Positions 44,536 to 54,275 are shown, counted from the stretch's first letter. The stretch is 64,000 bases of DNA from Muribaculum gordoncarteri (GCF_004803695.1 NZ_CP039393.1:1612001-1676000), one strand, 5' to 3'. The notes: generated by a model from the letters alone, not told the origin. Numbers and translations are program-made.

Positions 44536-45099
44536 ATGAAATACTTGATTGTCGGCTTGGGAAACATCGGTGACGAATACCGGGGAACCCGCCACAATAT
44601 AGGTTTTAGAATATTGGATGCCTTTGCCGAGGCATCCAATATTTCTTTTTCCACCGAACGTTACGGCGATGTGGCTCACATGAGGCTCAAGAACAAGCAG
44701 CTTACCCTGCTCAAACCTTCGACCTACATGAACCTCAGCGGAAACGCCGTGCGATACTGGAAGGAGAAAGAGAACATCGACATAAACCACATTCTGGTTC
44801 TTGTCGACGACATCGCATTGGCCTTCGGAGCCATACGCATAAAGCCTAACGGAAGCGACGCCGGACACAACGGCCTCAAAAACATAGCCCAGATGCTCGG
44901 CACACCCGCCTATCCGCGACTGAGATTCGGCATAGGCAACGACTTTCCGCGCGGTTGCCAGGTCGACTATGTGCTCGGACACTTCACCCTCGACCAACGC
45001 CAGCAGCTTCCGGCCCGAGTGGATGTGGCTTGCGAGGCCATAAAGGCATTCTGCCTCTCGGGAATAGATTTCGCAATGTGCAACTTCAATAACAAATAG
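44536..45099 (+). CDS. pth: Peptidyl-tRNA hydrolase
   Basis: A 187-residue enzyme that frees tRNA from stalled peptidyl-tRNA. The catalytic His is in [13 protein letters not shown] (His20), and [12 protein letters not shown] and [27 protein letters not shown] are the other signatures. It begins 26 bp after rplY and 5 bp before the S4 protein gene. Confidence 0.95.
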   Translation: MKYLIVGLGNIGDEYRGTRHNIGFRILDAFAEASNISFSTERYGDVAHMRLKNKQLTLLKPSTYMNLSGNAVRYWKEKENIDINHILVLVDDIALAFGAIRIKPNGSDAGHNGLKNIAQMLGTPAYPRLRFGIGNDFPRGCQVDYVLGHFTLDQRQQLPARVDVACEAIKAFCLSGIDFAMCNFNNK

Positions 45100-45104
45100 G
45101 CGAA

Positions 45105-45551
45105 ATGGCAAAGAGTGAAGAACGCATTGACAAGTGGATGTGGGCCACACGTATTTTCAAGACCCGCACCATATCGACCGATGCATGCAAGAAAGGACGA
45201 GTTATGGTAGGTGACACCACAGTAAAGCCGTCACGCACAATAAAGCCCGGCGATGTTATAAAGGTGAGAAAACCACCGGTAACCTATTCATTCCTCGTAA
45301 AGGCTCTTACCGAGAACCGACTCGGCGCGAAACTTGTGCCCGACTATCTTGAGAACATAACTCCTCAATCGGAACTCGACCTGCTTGAAGTTGTAAAGAT
45401 AAGCGGATTCATAGACCGTCGCAAGGGCCTCGGCCGTCCCACCAAGAGAGAGGGCCGTGAACTGTCGCGCTTCAAAGAGGACGCACTCAACGACGGCTGG
45501 GACTTTGACTTTGACTTCGACTTCGATGATGATGACGAAGACGAGGATTGA
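45105..45551 (+). CDS. hslR: Hsp15-like S4-domain RNA-binding protein
   Basis: A 148-residue protein with an N-terminal S4 domain (RIDKWMWATRIFKTRTIST, CKKGRVMVG, PSRTIKPGDVIKVRK), as in Hsp15, which rescues stalled 50S-nascent chain-tRNA complexes. The middle is basic (GLGRPTKREGREL). The last 21 residues are extremely acidic with alternating DF (DFDFDFDFDDDDEDED), a feature absent from E. coli Hsp15 but seen in some Bacteroidetes. Confidence 0.88.
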   Translation: MAKSEERIDKWMWATRIFKTRTISTDACKKGRVMVGDTTVKPSRTIKPGDVIKVRKPPVTYSFLVKALTENRLGAKLVPDYLENITPQSELDLLEVVKISGFIDRRKGLGRPTKREGRELSRFKEDALNDGWDFDFDFDFDDDDEDED

Positions 45552-45575
45552 TTCACGACAACAACACGACTTTAT

Positions 45576-45626
45576 AAAAAAAGCGATGGAGCATCTCAAA
45601 TAAATGAAACGCTCCATCGTTTTTTT
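45576..45626. terminator. Bidirectional terminator between hslR and the DUF3127 gene
   Basis: Stem CGATGGAGC (45584-45592)/GCTCCATCG (45611-45619), with A run before and T run after, so both convergent transcripts can end here. Confidence 0.88.
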
Positions 45627-45644
45627 CGTTATACCTGTCAGCCT

Positions 45645-46019
45645 TTAGAAAGGAAGGTCGTCGGTAGCATCACTGCCGAGATCGGGCACGGGAGGCGGAG
45701 GAACCGCACCGGGGAAGTCCTGCACGGGAGCAGCGGCGGGAGCGGCCTGCGCACCGGCCTTCTCTACCTTCCAACCGCTAACCGAGGTGTACCAGCGGCC
45801 GTTGAACTCACGGCTGTTTATATCGAAGCTCAACACAATTTCATCACCTACATTCAGGGGATATTGGTCGGCACGGTCGCCAAAAAGGTCAAAGTGCACC
45901 TTCTTGGGATAAGTTTCTTGTGTTTCAAGAACATATTCACGCTTTTTCCACGCATTACCGGCCTTTGAAACTCCCGACTGTTCAGGTAAGGCAAGTATGA
46001 TTTTTCCTGCTATTTCCAT
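45645..46019 (-). CDS. DUF3127 protein, probable OB-fold nucleic-acid binder
   Basis: A 124-residue Bacteroidetes protein of the DUF3127 family: MEIAGKIILALPEQSG, KKREYVLETQETYPKKVHFDLFGD and FNGRWYTSVSGWKVEK form a compact beta barrel core (1-88). The rest is an Ala/Pro linker ending DLGSDATDDLPF, which resembles the acidic C-terminal tip of single-stranded DNA-binding proteins. An SSB-like role is a reasonable inference but unproven. Confidence 0.85.
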   Translation of the reverse strand: MEIAGKIILALPEQSGVSKAGNAWKKREYVLETQETYPKKVHFDLFGDRADQYPLNVGDEIVLSFDINSREFNGRWYTSVSGWKVEKAGAQAAPAAAPVQDFPGAVPPPPVPDLGSDATDDLPF

Positions 46020-46125
46020 TATTGAATACGATTTTTAATTTTTATCAAAGTTACTCAATCGTGAGCCGTTCACCAAATTTTTCCATCCTTTTTTATGTTC
46101 AATCACAATTTTGAATCAACAGGAA

Positions 46126-47040
46126 TCAGTTTTTAACAAGCATCTGGAGTAATCGTTTATAGTGCTTGGCTCGCAATGGAACATACTTGTTGGAATAGGA
46201 GCGGAAATAAGCCAAATCACGCTTATTCAACCCATAAGCCGATGAATCGGGCAACAATCGGTGCAAAAATCTGCGGCGAAGCTCATATTCGGCACGAAAC
46301 CGGTCGTCGACAGTTATCGACTCCACCACATCGGCATCAGGGCTCTCGTCAATCTTCAGCCGTTTCAGCCTATAGCCTCCGCCGTCGTTCTTTAGCAGGA
46401 ATATGCGGCCCCTCGCATTTATTCGGTGATACTCATCTTGTGCTTCCGAATAGACCTTCTTGAATTCCGCTACAATATCCGTGACATCGTTATCGCTACC
46501 CGACATGTATTTATTCTCAAAACTGCGGGCCAGCTCCACAAAACAGTCAAGCGTCACCTTTGCGTCATTGGATGCCGAGTGTGCGTCATCATCGGGGAAA
46601 TAAATGCCGAGGTCACCGGCACACACTGTCAATCCCGGACCGTTAAGCATGTCATAACCCTTGTCGCGTCCAATACACAGCCAGTACCACTCCCTGATGT
46701 TGACAACATGCTTCTTGGTGAAGTGCCTTATCCCCGACCCTTTCAGATGCTTTATGTCATTCTCGGTAGCGAAGCCTATTATATAGCCGGCACGGTCTAT
46801 GATCGCCTGAATGTCGTGAGTACACTCCTTGAATGTAGGCTTATCCTTGACCATCGCGGGCGTTATGTGATGAATTTTTTCGGTATTCTTCCATTTGCGG
46901 GTCTTAACAGGCTTAAAGTATTGGTGATATATCTCCTCTCCTGAAATGTCATGTATCGACAACTCCAGAATCTCATTGTTGCGTGAATCGGCAAATTCGG
47001 CATCAAGACAAATAAACTCCAATCGGTCGGCTGTCACCAT
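46126..47040 (-). CDS. DEDDh 3'-5' exonuclease-like protein
   Basis: A 304-residue protein. Residues 1-175 are an RNase T/DnaQ-type exonuclease: ExoI FICLDAEFAD (Asp-x-Glu), ExoII AGYIIGFATENDIKHL, ExoIII HSASNDAKVTLDCF (His and Asp). The C-terminal 120 residues are basic, with HRRFLHRLLPDS and YRSYSNKYVPLRAKHYKRLL-like stretches that may bind nucleic acid. The substrate is unknown. It lies 11 bp after the GHL10 gene, so the two may be cotranscribed. Confidence 0.82.
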   Translation of the reverse strand: MVTADRLEFICLDAEFADSRNNEILELSIHDISGEEIYHQYFKPVKTRKWKNTEKIHHITPAMVKDKPTFKECTHDIQAIIDRAGYIIGFATENDIKHLKGSGIRHFTKKHVVNIREWYWLCIGRDKGYDMLNGPGLTVCAGDLGIYFPDDDAHSASNDAKVTLDCFVELARSFENKYMSGSDNDVTDIVAEFKKVYSEAQDEYHRINARGRIFLLKNDGGGYRLKRLKIDESPDADVVESITVDDRFRAEYELRRRFLHRLLPDSSAYGLNKRDLAYFRSYSNKYVPLRAKHYKRLLQMLVKN

Positions 47041-47051
47041 AGGCTCTTCTC

Positions 47052-48563
47052 CTATAAAAAATCATAATCGACATAGACGCCTTCATCGCTACTGTCGTTA
47101 TCGGATTTCGACTTTTTCTTCTTACTCTTATCCTTACCGCGATTTACATAGACGGGATCGCTCTCGGAATAGTCGCGGTCAAATGCCGTGACGGCAAACC
47201 TCAACCCTTTCTTTGACGAACGATAGTTGAAGCTGTTGCCCTTTACCTTGAATCCTACTATATCGTCGGAGGCTTGATCTATCCTCACACCCTTGTCGTC
47301 GGTAAGATAGACCGAATAGTATCTTACATCGCAATTGCGAGGAGCATCCCAAGTGATTACATAACCGCCATTGGAATATTCGGCCTTTACATTGCGTGGC
47401 GACGGAGCTTTGCCGCTTCCAAACTGCGGCAGATGGGCAGGGCGGCTGAAAACATTCTTGCGCAACCTGTCGTAGAGTCGCTTTATCTTGGGATTGTTTC
47501 CAAGCAGATGCTCAGCCCTGAAAAAGCACACACCGGCCACTCCGTCGGTGCGGCGCGTCTTCTCGATCTGGTCGATTATCACATCTACATCCCACTTAGA
47601 GTCAACGAGCTTATAGGGAGCAAGTCCCACTACTACGGGATGCTTGCAGCTGTTGTTGACCCATGTGACCATATTAGGCGTAAATCCGAAATCCTCGTTC
47701 CAATACATCTGAGGGATGATGAAATCATGATGTCCCGACTCTATCCACTGACAAGGATCCTGCTGATAGCTAAAATATGATGTCGCGTTCTTATATTTGT
47801 CTACATTTTTATATGTGCCTATGGGCGCCGACCCTACCCTTATGCCAGGACGCACCTTCTTGGCCATGTCATGCAGCTCAGCGACAAACTCATTTATATT
47901 AGCCCGCCGCCAGTCGTCGCGCGACAACTTGCCGGGATTGTAGGCCTTGAACGATGACGCATCATTGAATTTATCACCGGGATAACGCGTATAGTCAAGG
48001 TTGATTCCGTCAAAGTCATACTTTTCAATCAACTCATTATACAGCTTCAAGAGATACTTTCGTGTTTCAGGCAACCCGGGGTCGAGATAGTAGCCGCCCG
48101 AATAGAGCACACACAAGTCACGGTGTGACTTCAAAGGATGCTTTACTTTATTGGATGCATAACGTGCGGCGTTACGTGACGAGCCTATGCGGAACGGCAC
48201 AACCCATGCGTGACATTCCATCGAACGCTTGTGACATTCATCTATCACAAAGCGGCACACATCGTAGGAGAGGCTGCGTGACCCGTTACCGGTCAGCGAC
48301 TCCATGGCCGGCTGCAGCGAAGAGTTCCACGCCACATCACCATTGGCCTGAACCTGAAATAAAACCATATTGAAATTGGCTTCGGCAAGACGGTCAAGCA
48401 TCTCGACAAGCGACTTTTTCTGCGACGACTCATCATATCGGCCTGCCGGCCAGTCCATACCACCGTTTGTCGTGAGCCATACACCCCTCACCTCCCTTAA
48501 AGGCTGCGCATAAACCGATGTACACTGTAGGACGACAATAGCCAGGATTAACAATCTGAGCAT
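47052..48563 (-). CDS. GHL10/DUF187-family glycosidase-like protein
   Basis: A 503-residue exported protein (signal MLRLLILAIVVLQCTSVYA). The GHL10 barrel (about 25-345) starts REVRGVWLTTNGGMDWP and contains the FDGINLDYTRYPGD strand with conserved Asp residues. A fibronectin-like module (about 375-470) and a charged tail follow (KDKSKKKKSKSDNDSSDEG). Relatives such as YngK are thought to act on peptidoglycan or other glycans; no activity is proven for this branch. Confidence 0.85.
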   Translation of the reverse strand: MLRLLILAIVVLQCTSVYAQPLREVRGVWLTTNGGMDWPAGRYDESSQKKSLVEMLDRLAEANFNMVLFQVQANGDVAWNSSLQPAMESLTGNGSRSLSYDVCRFVIDECHKRSMECHAWVVPFRIGSSRNAARYASNKVKHPLKSHRDLCVLYSGGYYLDPGLPETRKYLLKLYNELIEKYDFDGINLDYTRYPGDKFNDASSFKAYNPGKLSRDDWRRANINEFVAELHDMAKKVRPGIRVGSAPIGTYKNVDKYKNATSYFSYQQDPCQWIESGHHDFIIPQMYWNEDFGFTPNMVTWVNNSCKHPVVVGLAPYKLVDSKWDVDVIIDQIEKTRRTDGVAGVCFFRAEHLLGNNPKIKRLYDRLRKNVFSRPAHLPQFGSGKAPSPRNVKAEYSNGGYVITWDAPRNCDVRYYSVYLTDDKGVRIDQASDDIVGFKVKGNSFNYRSSKKGLRFAVTAFDRDYSESDPVYVNRGKDKSKKKKSKSDNDSSDEGVYVDYDFL

Positions 48564-48698
48564 AATGAATTCAAGATTACAATGCGAAAATACACAAATC
48601 CGAAAGCTTTTACAAAATTTTATTCCTAAAAATAGTCCTATATTCAGGTAATTTCGCTAATTTCGGAAAAAATAAGAGCGAGTATAAAACAACCGATT

Positions 48699-49133
48699 AT
48701 GAAAATAGGTTCGGAATGGTGGACATCGCCCACCGAAAGCGAAAACGGGCGACTGATAATAGTGACCGGCCGTGGCGGCATCGATGAAGTGCGCAACAGC
48801 GGCAAGTACAACATTCGTGTTGAAGTGACATGGAAATATCCCGGCGATGCGACAGGAATGCCCGACTACCCCACCTCCAAAGTGATGGAGGCGGTGCAGG
48901 ACGCCATGACCAAGGCATTCGACAAAGACCCTGTGGCGGTACTCACCGGCATATACACTGGCGATGACGAGCGCAACTGGATATTCTACACCCGTTCAAT
49001 ACACATCTTTGAAAAGAAGATCAACGAGGCTCTTGCCGACTTCGACCTGCTTCCAATCAACATATACACTGAAAACGATCCCGATTGGCAGGAATATGAC
49101 GAAATGAGGGAAGCCTCGGAACTTGAAGGCTAA
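48699..49133 (+). CDS. DUF695 protein
   Basis: A 144-residue cytoplasmic protein of the DUF695 family. The signature region GDDERNWIFYTRSIHIFEKKINEALADF (two halves, about residues 87-114) and the ending YTENDPDWQEYDEMRE are conserved. Function is unknown. Its TAA stop serves as one TAA flank of a 31-bp IS5-type relic that follows directly. Confidence 0.8.
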   Translation: MKIGSEWWTSPTESENGRLIIVTGRGGIDEVRNSGKYNIRVEVTWKYPGDATGMPDYPTSKVMEAVQDAMTKAFDKDPVAVLTGIYTGDDERNWIFYTRSIHIFEKKINEALADFDLLPINIYTENDPDWQEYDEMREASELEG

Positions 49134-49164
49134 GAGCCGGTTCGACAATAAATATTAACGGCTC
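49134..49164. mobile_element. 31-bp solo relic of an IS5-type terminal repeat
   Basis: Begins GAGCCGGTTCGACAATAAAT and ends TTAACGGCTC, flanked by TAA on both sides (49131-49133, 49165-49167). The first 28 bp match the ends of the 514-bp element at 54918-55431. It looks like an extreme internal deletion of that element. Confidence 0.7.
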
Positions 49165-49174
49165 TAAAAAACTA

Positions 49175-49208
49175 CAGGGGCATCGCACTACACAATGCGA
49201 TGCCCCTG
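49175..49208. terminator. Terminator of the lipid A operon (works on minus)
   Basis: Perfect 13-bp stem CAGGGGCATCGCA/TGCGATGCCCCTG with an 8-nt loop. On the minus strand TAGTTTTTTAG follows; on plus the tail is weaker. Confidence 0.88.
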
Positions 49209-49234
49209 CTATATTTATCGGGAAAATATTCCGA

Positions 49235-50011
49235 TTATACGTATCCGCGTATAATTCCGCGCTTGGAGTTGCGCACAAACAGAATGATTTCGTCACGCTC
49301 CTTGGTTGCGGGAAGCTCGGCCTCGATGCGCTCAACGGCATCCGACACGTTAAGAGCCGAGAGATAAAGATAGCGGTATATCTCCTGAATTTCACGAATC
49401 TGCTCGTTGGAGAAGTTACGACGACGAAGTCCTATCGAATTAACTCCGGCATAGGCTATGGGTTCGCGTGCAGCCTTTACGTAAGGAGGAATGTCCTTAT
49501 TTACGAGCGCACCGCCCTGAATCATAACATGCGGGCCTATGTGACAGAACTGATGAACGAGTGTTCCTCCACCGATCACGGCAAAATTGTCGACCACCAC
49601 TTCACCGGCAAGCTGGGTGGCGTTTGACATGATTACATTGTCACCGACAATGCAGTCATGAGCCACGTGACAGTAAGCCATGAGAAGGCAATTGTTGCCG
49701 ACTACCGTCTTACCGCGTGCAGCCGTTCCGCGATTCACTGTAACGCATTCACGTATTGTAGTGTTATCTCCGATTATGGCAAGTGTTTCCTCGCCACGGA
49801 ACTTAAGGTCCTGAGGTATTGCCGAAATAACGGCACCGGGAAATATCGTGCAATTTTTGCCGATACGTGCACCTTCCATTATGGTCACGTTGCTTCCAAT
49901 GCGTGTACCCTCGCCGATTTCAACATTTTGGTCGATGGTTACAAACGGGTCTATGACTACGCTCGGAGCAATCTTGGCCGCAGGATGTACGTAAGCTAAA
50001 GGTTGTTTCAT
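49235..50011 (-). CDS. lpxA: UDP-N-acetylglucosamine acyltransferase
   Basis: A 258-residue left-handed beta-helix enzyme that adds the 3-hydroxyacyl chain to UDP-GlcNAc, first step of lipid A synthesis. Hexapeptide repeats run from residue 5 (YVHPAAKIAPSVVIDPFV), the catalytic His lies in MAYCHVAHDCIVGD, and IPPYVKAAREPIAYAGVNSIGLRRR precedes the C-terminal helices. It is the last gene of lpxD-lpxC/fabZ-lpxA. Confidence 0.96.
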   Translation of the reverse strand: MKQPLAYVHPAAKIAPSVVIDPFVTIDQNVEIGEGTRIGSNVTIMEGARIGKNCTIFPGAVISAIPQDLKFRGEETLAIIGDNTTIRECVTVNRGTAARGKTVVGNNCLLMAYCHVAHDCIVGDNVIMSNATQLAGEVVVDNFAVIGGGTLVHQFCHIGPHVMIQGGALVNKDIPPYVKAAREPIAYAGVNSIGLRRRNFSNEQIREIQEIYRYLYLSALNVSDAVERIEAELPATKERDEIILFVRNSKRGIIRGYV

Positions 50012-50033
50012 TTCTAATATAATAATGATGTGA

Positions 50034-51416
50034 TTATTTATTCTTTACAATTTGGGCCATGAATTCGCACTCGGTAACAATCTTCTCGCCCACGAATGCA
50101 TAGCCCTTCATGATTGCACAGCCTCGGCGCAAGGGAGTCATGAATGAAACGTGGAATATGAGAGTGTCGCCCGGAACCACCTTGTTACGGAACTTCACGT
50201 TGTCAATCTTCATGAAATAGGTTGAATACTTCTCGGGATCGTCGACGGTGCTGAGCACAAGCAGTCCTCCGGTCTGAGCCATCGCCTCGACTTGAAGCAC
50301 ACCGGGCATCACAGGTTCCTGAGGGAAGTGCCCCACAAAGAAGGGTTCATTGCCTGTTACATTCTTTACGCCCACGATGTAGTTGTCGCCTTTATCGATG
50401 ATTTTGTCCACAAGCAGGAAGGGGTAACGGTGAGGAAGCAACTCGCGTATACGGTTAACATCCATCAGCGGCTCTACCGACGGATTGTATATCGGGGCCT
50501 GCAGTTCCTGATGCTTGATCTCCTTGCGTATCTTCTTGGCAAATGTAGTGTTGATTGAATGTCCGGGACGGGTGGCTATCACCTTGCCGCGCATCGGACG
50601 ACCGATGAGTGCGATGTCGCCCAGTACATCAAGAAGCTTGTGACGGGCGGGTTCATTATCGGCCAGCAAGGGGAAGTCGTTTATATAACCAAACTCGGTG
50701 ACATTCTTGTGGGGAACGCCCATAAGGTCGGCAAGACGGTCGAGCTCCTCCTGCTGCATGGGTGAGTCGTAGATCACTATTGCATTGTCAAGGTCGCCGC
50801 CCTTGATGAGATTGCCTTTTACAAGCGGCTCAACCTCGCGTACGAATACAAATGTGCGGCTTGCGCCTATTTCACGCGAAAAGTCATCAAGCTTGTCAAG
50901 CGAAGCATATTGGTTAGTCAGCACGGGAGAGTCAAAAGAAACCATCGTGTCGATGCTGAACTCATCGTCGGGAAGCACAACTATCGACGAACCGGAAGTG
51001 TCGTCGCGCACCTCTATCTTCTGTTTTACAACGTAGAAGTCCTTGTCGGCATTCTGCTCCTCTATTCCGGCTTCGATTATCTTTTCGCAATATACCTTGG
51101 CACTTCCGTCAAGGATGGGAAGCTCGGGAGCGTTCAGCTGGATGAGGCAGTTGTCGATGCCGGCAGCATAAAGCGCAGCCAGAGCATGCTCGATGGTGCT
51201 TATGCGAAGGTCGCCTCTACTGATTACGGTGCCGCGAGTTGTGGCTGTGACATACTCGGCAAGTGCATCGATGACGGGTTGCCCCTCCATGTCAAGACGC
51301 TGAAATTTATAACCGTGGTTCTCAGGTGCGGGAAGGAAAGTGGCCTCTATCATCAAGCCGGTATGCAATCCTTTACCATTAACCTTAAATGATTCCTTGA
51401 GCGTACGTTGTTTCAT
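50034..51416 (-). CDS. Bifunctional LpxC deacetylase-FabZ dehydratase
   Basis: A 460-residue natural fusion typical of Bacteroidetes. Residues 1-about 300 are LpxC (zinc deacetylase, committed step of lipid A): GKGLHTG, the zinc ligand His in TIEHALAALYAAGIDN and HKLLDVLGDIALIG. Residues about 315-460 are a hot-dog FabZ dehydratase: LLPHRYPFLLVDKI with catalytic His and GHFPQEPVMPGVLQVEAMAQ with catalytic Glu. The fusion ties lipid A and fatty acid synthesis. It starts 21 bp after lpxD. Confidence 0.96.
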   Translation of the reverse strand: MKQRTLKESFKVNGKGLHTGLMIEATFLPAPENHGYKFQRLDMEGQPVIDALAEYVTATTRGTVISRGDLRISTIEHALAALYAAGIDNCLIQLNAPELPILDGSAKVYCEKIIEAGIEEQNADKDFYVVKQKIEVRDDTSGSSIVVLPDDEFSIDTMVSFDSPVLTNQYASLDKLDDFSREIGASRTFVFVREVEPLVKGNLIKGGDLDNAIVIYDSPMQQEELDRLADLMGVPHKNVTEFGYINDFPLLADNEPARHKLLDVLGDIALIGRPMRGKVIATRPGHSINTTFAKKIRKEIKHQELQAPIYNPSVEPLMDVNRIRELLPHRYPFLLVDKIIDKGDNYIVGVKNVTGNEPFFVGHFPQEPVMPGVLQVEAMAQTGGLLVLSTVDDPEKYSTYFMKIDNVKFRNKVVPGDTLIFHVSFMTPLRRGCAIMKGYAFVGEKIVTECEFMAQIVKNK

Positions 51417-51437
51417 TGTTATGAGTATGAATTAATA

Positions 51438-52469
51438 TTATTTTTTCGATTGATTGAGTTGTTTCTCAAGCTCGGCTACACGTTCATATAGCTTTCCGAG
51501 ATTCTTTACATGCACAACCTGGCGGGCAAAGTCGCTGTAGTCGGTTGACGGATAACCCATAATGCGGCTGCCGTCTTTTACACTCTTGGGTACGCCCGAC
51601 TGGGGACCCACCTGAACATTGTCGCCTACATGTATGTGTCCCGAGAATCCGGCCTGACCGCCAACCATGCAACCGGAACCTATCTTTGTTGATCCGGCCA
51701 CACCAACCTGCGAGGCCATGACGGTGTTGCTGCCCACTTCACAGTTGTGGGCTATCTGTATGAGATTGTCGAGTTTCACGCCCTTGTGTATGCGTGTACT
51801 GCCCATAGTTGCGCGGTCAACCGTAGTGTTGGCGCCTATCTCAACATCGTCGTCAATCTCTACATTGCCAATTTGAGGTATCTTGTTGTAAACCCCGTTG
51901 ACCGGAGCAAATCCGAAGCCGTCGGCTCCTATCACAACTCCGCTGTGCAATATACAGTTACGGCCTATCCTGCAACCGTGGTACACCTTGACTCCGGGAT
52001 ACAGGATTGTGTTGTCGCCTATGACGGCATTGTCGCCCACATAGCATTGGGGATATATCTTAACGCCTTTTCCTATCGTAACACCCTTTCCTATATATGA
52101 AAAGGCGCCTACGTATGCGTCATCGGGAACTGTTACTCCTTCAGCCACATGCACAGGCGACTCAACGCCTACAGGCTGCGGAGCGGTGAGCTTGCTTACC
52201 ATGCTCAGCAGCTGAGCCACGGTAGCATACGGGTCGTCGACCCTTATCAATGTAGCCTTAACGGGATGTTCAAGGACGAAATCACGGCCTATGAGCACCA
52301 CCGAGCTACCCGTATCATATAGATAATGTGCATATTTAGGGTTGGCGAGAAAAGAAATTGCGCCCGGACGGCCTTCTTCAATCTTAGCAAACGTGCTCAC
52401 TGTTGCCGAGCCGTCACCTTCGACAGTGCCATTGACCAAGGCAGCAATTTGAGTAGCTGAAAACTCCAT
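51438..52469 (-). CDS. lpxD: UDP-3-O-acylglucosamine N-acyltransferase
   Basis: A 343-residue enzyme for the third lipid A step. An N-terminal uridine-binding domain (about 1-100) precedes a beta-helix of hexapeptide repeats (about 105-300) with the catalytic His region [15 protein letters not shown], and a C-terminal coiled helix ([10 protein letters not shown]). The frame is open to 52511, but [14 protein letters not shown] is the standard family start, so 52469 is chosen. Confidence 0.95.
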   Translation of the reverse strand: MEFSATQIAALVNGTVEGDGSATVSTFAKIEEGRPGAISFLANPKYAHYLYDTGSSVVLIGRDFVLEHPVKATLIRVDDPYATVAQLLSMVSKLTAPQPVGVESPVHVAEGVTVPDDAYVGAFSYIGKGVTIGKGVKIYPQCYVGDNAVIGDNTILYPGVKVYHGCRIGRNCILHSGVVIGADGFGFAPVNGVYNKIPQIGNVEIDDDVEIGANTTVDRATMGSTRIHKGVKLDNLIQIAHNCEVGSNTVMASQVGVAGSTKIGSGCMVGGQAGFSGHIHVGDNVQVGPQSGVPKSVKDGSRIMGYPSTDYSDFARQVVHVKNLGKLYERVAELEKQLNQSKK

Positions 52470-52592
52470 TATTACTATATTTACCTGTTGGATGTTAGTT
52501 TTAATATGCAAAGTTGCGCAAAATTTTTCACACTTAGGCTAAAATATGATTTAAAAATGCCTTATAAAGCCTTATATTGACAGCAAATTCAA

Positions 52593-53435
52593 TCATTTAT
52601 CGGCAATAAGCCTCAACCCGTCTTCAACCAGTGCTATTTTGCCTTGCTTGTAAAGCTGGCCTATGGCCTTCTTGAAGTCCTTCTTGCTGCAGCCGAACAC
52701 TACTCTTATTTCATCGGGTGAAGAGTTGTCGCCCATCGGTGAAAAGCCATTGTTCATTTCAAGATAGCGCAATATGGCACGCTCGGCTGTAGCCACGCGG
52801 TCATATTCATGCGAGCGCAGCGTCAGGTCGATTTTCCTGTCGGGACGAATGTATTTCACACGCGCGTCGATAGTCTGGCCTATTGCTATGTCGACATATA
52901 TGTCGCCGTTGTATATCATTCCGCTGTAGAGGTTGTCGACAATGACCTTGTAGCCTATGTCGGTGCGCTGCAGCACAAGCGCCTTCACCTCGGCACCCGA
53001 GCGATAGTCGGGAATTCGATTGTTCAGGAAACGCTCTATGCGGGCCGAAGCCACTATTCGCTTTGACGAATCGTCAAGATACACGTAGACAGGATAGCGG
53101 CGGCCGGGATACATCTTCATCTTCTGTTCGCGATAAGGACACAGCAGATGCTTGGTAGGAAGTCCCCAGTCAAGAAATGCTCCGGTAGAATTGACATCGA
53201 CAACACGAAGAAATGCAAACTGTCCTACCGTTACGTAAGGCTCCTCGGTAGTTGCAATAAGCCTACCCTCCGAGTCCACGTAAACAAACACCCTCAACTT
53301 TTGGCCTACATCGGGATTTCCCGGCACATATCGTTGAGGTAAAAGGATATCGGTTCCGTCACCATCAGTCAGATAGATTCCAAAATCGACTTTTCGAGCG
53401 ACTTCAAGCTCGTTGTAATCTCCAATTTTAATCAT
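52593..53435 (-). CDS. CvfB-like S1-domain RNA-binding protein
   Basis: A 280-residue protein of the CvfB/YitL family: three S1-like OB domains (about 1-60, 65-130, 145-210; DVNSTGAFLDWGLPTKHLLCPYREQ) and a C-terminal winged helix (about 220-278, PDEIRVVFGCSKKDFKKAIGQLYKQGKI). In Staphylococcus CvfB binds RNA and affects virulence gene expression. It lies upstream of the lpx genes but 123 bp away. Confidence 0.88.
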   Translation of the reverse strand: MIKIGDYNELEVARKVDFGIYLTDGDGTDILLPQRYVPGNPDVGQKLRVFVYVDSEGRLIATTEEPYVTVGQFAFLRVVDVNSTGAFLDWGLPTKHLLCPYREQKMKMYPGRRYPVYVYLDDSSKRIVASARIERFLNNRIPDYRSGAEVKALVLQRTDIGYKVIVDNLYSGMIYNGDIYVDIAIGQTIDARVKYIRPDRKIDLTLRSHEYDRVATAERAILRYLEMNNGFSPMGDNSSPDEIRVVFGCSKKDFKKAIGQLYKQGKIALVEDGLRLIADK

Positions 53436-53602
53436 ATTTCACAAAATTACAACGATTGAGCCATGATTGCAAACAAAACAGCCATATTTACAATATTTAG
53501 TACCGTCTGCGACATAGGCGGCAACCGCCTCATTTGTGTCGGCAATCACAATACCGAGCCGATTTTTTGCCATGTTATCATCCATGATAGACTTAAAAAC
53601 GT

Positions 53603-53610
53603 TATCTTTG
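53603..53610 (+). promoter_or_regulatory. -7 box upstream of rsmG
   Basis: TATCTTTG matches TAnnTTTG, 29 nt before the ATG. No well-spaced -33 box. Confidence 0.5.
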
Positions 53611-53639
53611 CGTAGGATAACATTTCAACCCCGACCAAG

Positions 53640-54260
53640 ATGATAGATACGATTCTGAAATATTTCACCCTCACCGACAAGCAGAAACAACAGTTTGAAC
53701 AAATCGGCAACCTCTATCCCGAGTGGAATGCCAAAATCAATGTCATTTCACGCAAGGATATCGACAACCTGTGGGGGAATCACATCCTGCACTCATTGGC
53801 GATAGCCAAGTTCATCAATCCGGTCACGGGCACTACATTTCTCGACATGGGCACCGGTGGCGGATTTCCGGGAATACCTCTCGCCATAATGTGGCCCGAA
53901 TGTAAGCTTCACCTGATTGACCGCATAGGTAAAAAGATAAAAGTAGCGCAGGACATAGCTCAGCAAATCGGACTTGACAACGTGACATTCCAGCACGGCG
54001 ACATAGGCGAATGTCGCAACACCTACGACTTCGTGGTGAGCCGTGCCGTGATGAGGCTCGACGAGCTGCTGCCTCTAATCAAGAAGAATGTGAGCCGCAC
54101 ATCGCGCAACGCCTACCCCAACGGACTGATATGCCTGAAGGGCGGTGACTTGTCGAGCGAACTTCACGGGATAAAGAATCCCGTAATCGAAGAGCCGCTT
54201 AACCGTTACTTCGATGAGCCGTTCTTTGAAACAAAAAAACTAATTTATGTCCAAATCTAA
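53640..54260 (+). CDS. rsmG: 16S rRNA (guanine-527-N7)-methyltransferase
   Basis: A 206-residue SAM-dependent enzyme that methylates G527 of 16S rRNA. Family motifs are WNAKINVISRKDIDNLWGNHILHSL (about 29-53), the SAM-binding FLDMGTGGGFPGIPLAI (about 69-85) and VVSRAVMRLDELL. Loss of this gene gives low-level streptomycin resistance in other bacteria. The MBL hydrolase follows 15 bp downstream. Confidence 0.94.
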   Translation: MIDTILKYFTLTDKQKQQFEQIGNLYPEWNAKINVISRKDIDNLWGNHILHSLAIAKFINPVTGTTFLDMGTGGGFPGIPLAIMWPECKLHLIDRIGKKIKVAQDIAQQIGLDNVTFQHGDIGECRNTYDFVVSRAVMRLDELLPLIKKNVSRTSRNAYPNGLICLKGGDLSSELHGIKNPVIEEPLNRYFDEPFFETKKLIYVQI

Positions 54261-54275
54261 CAAATCAAAATTACC

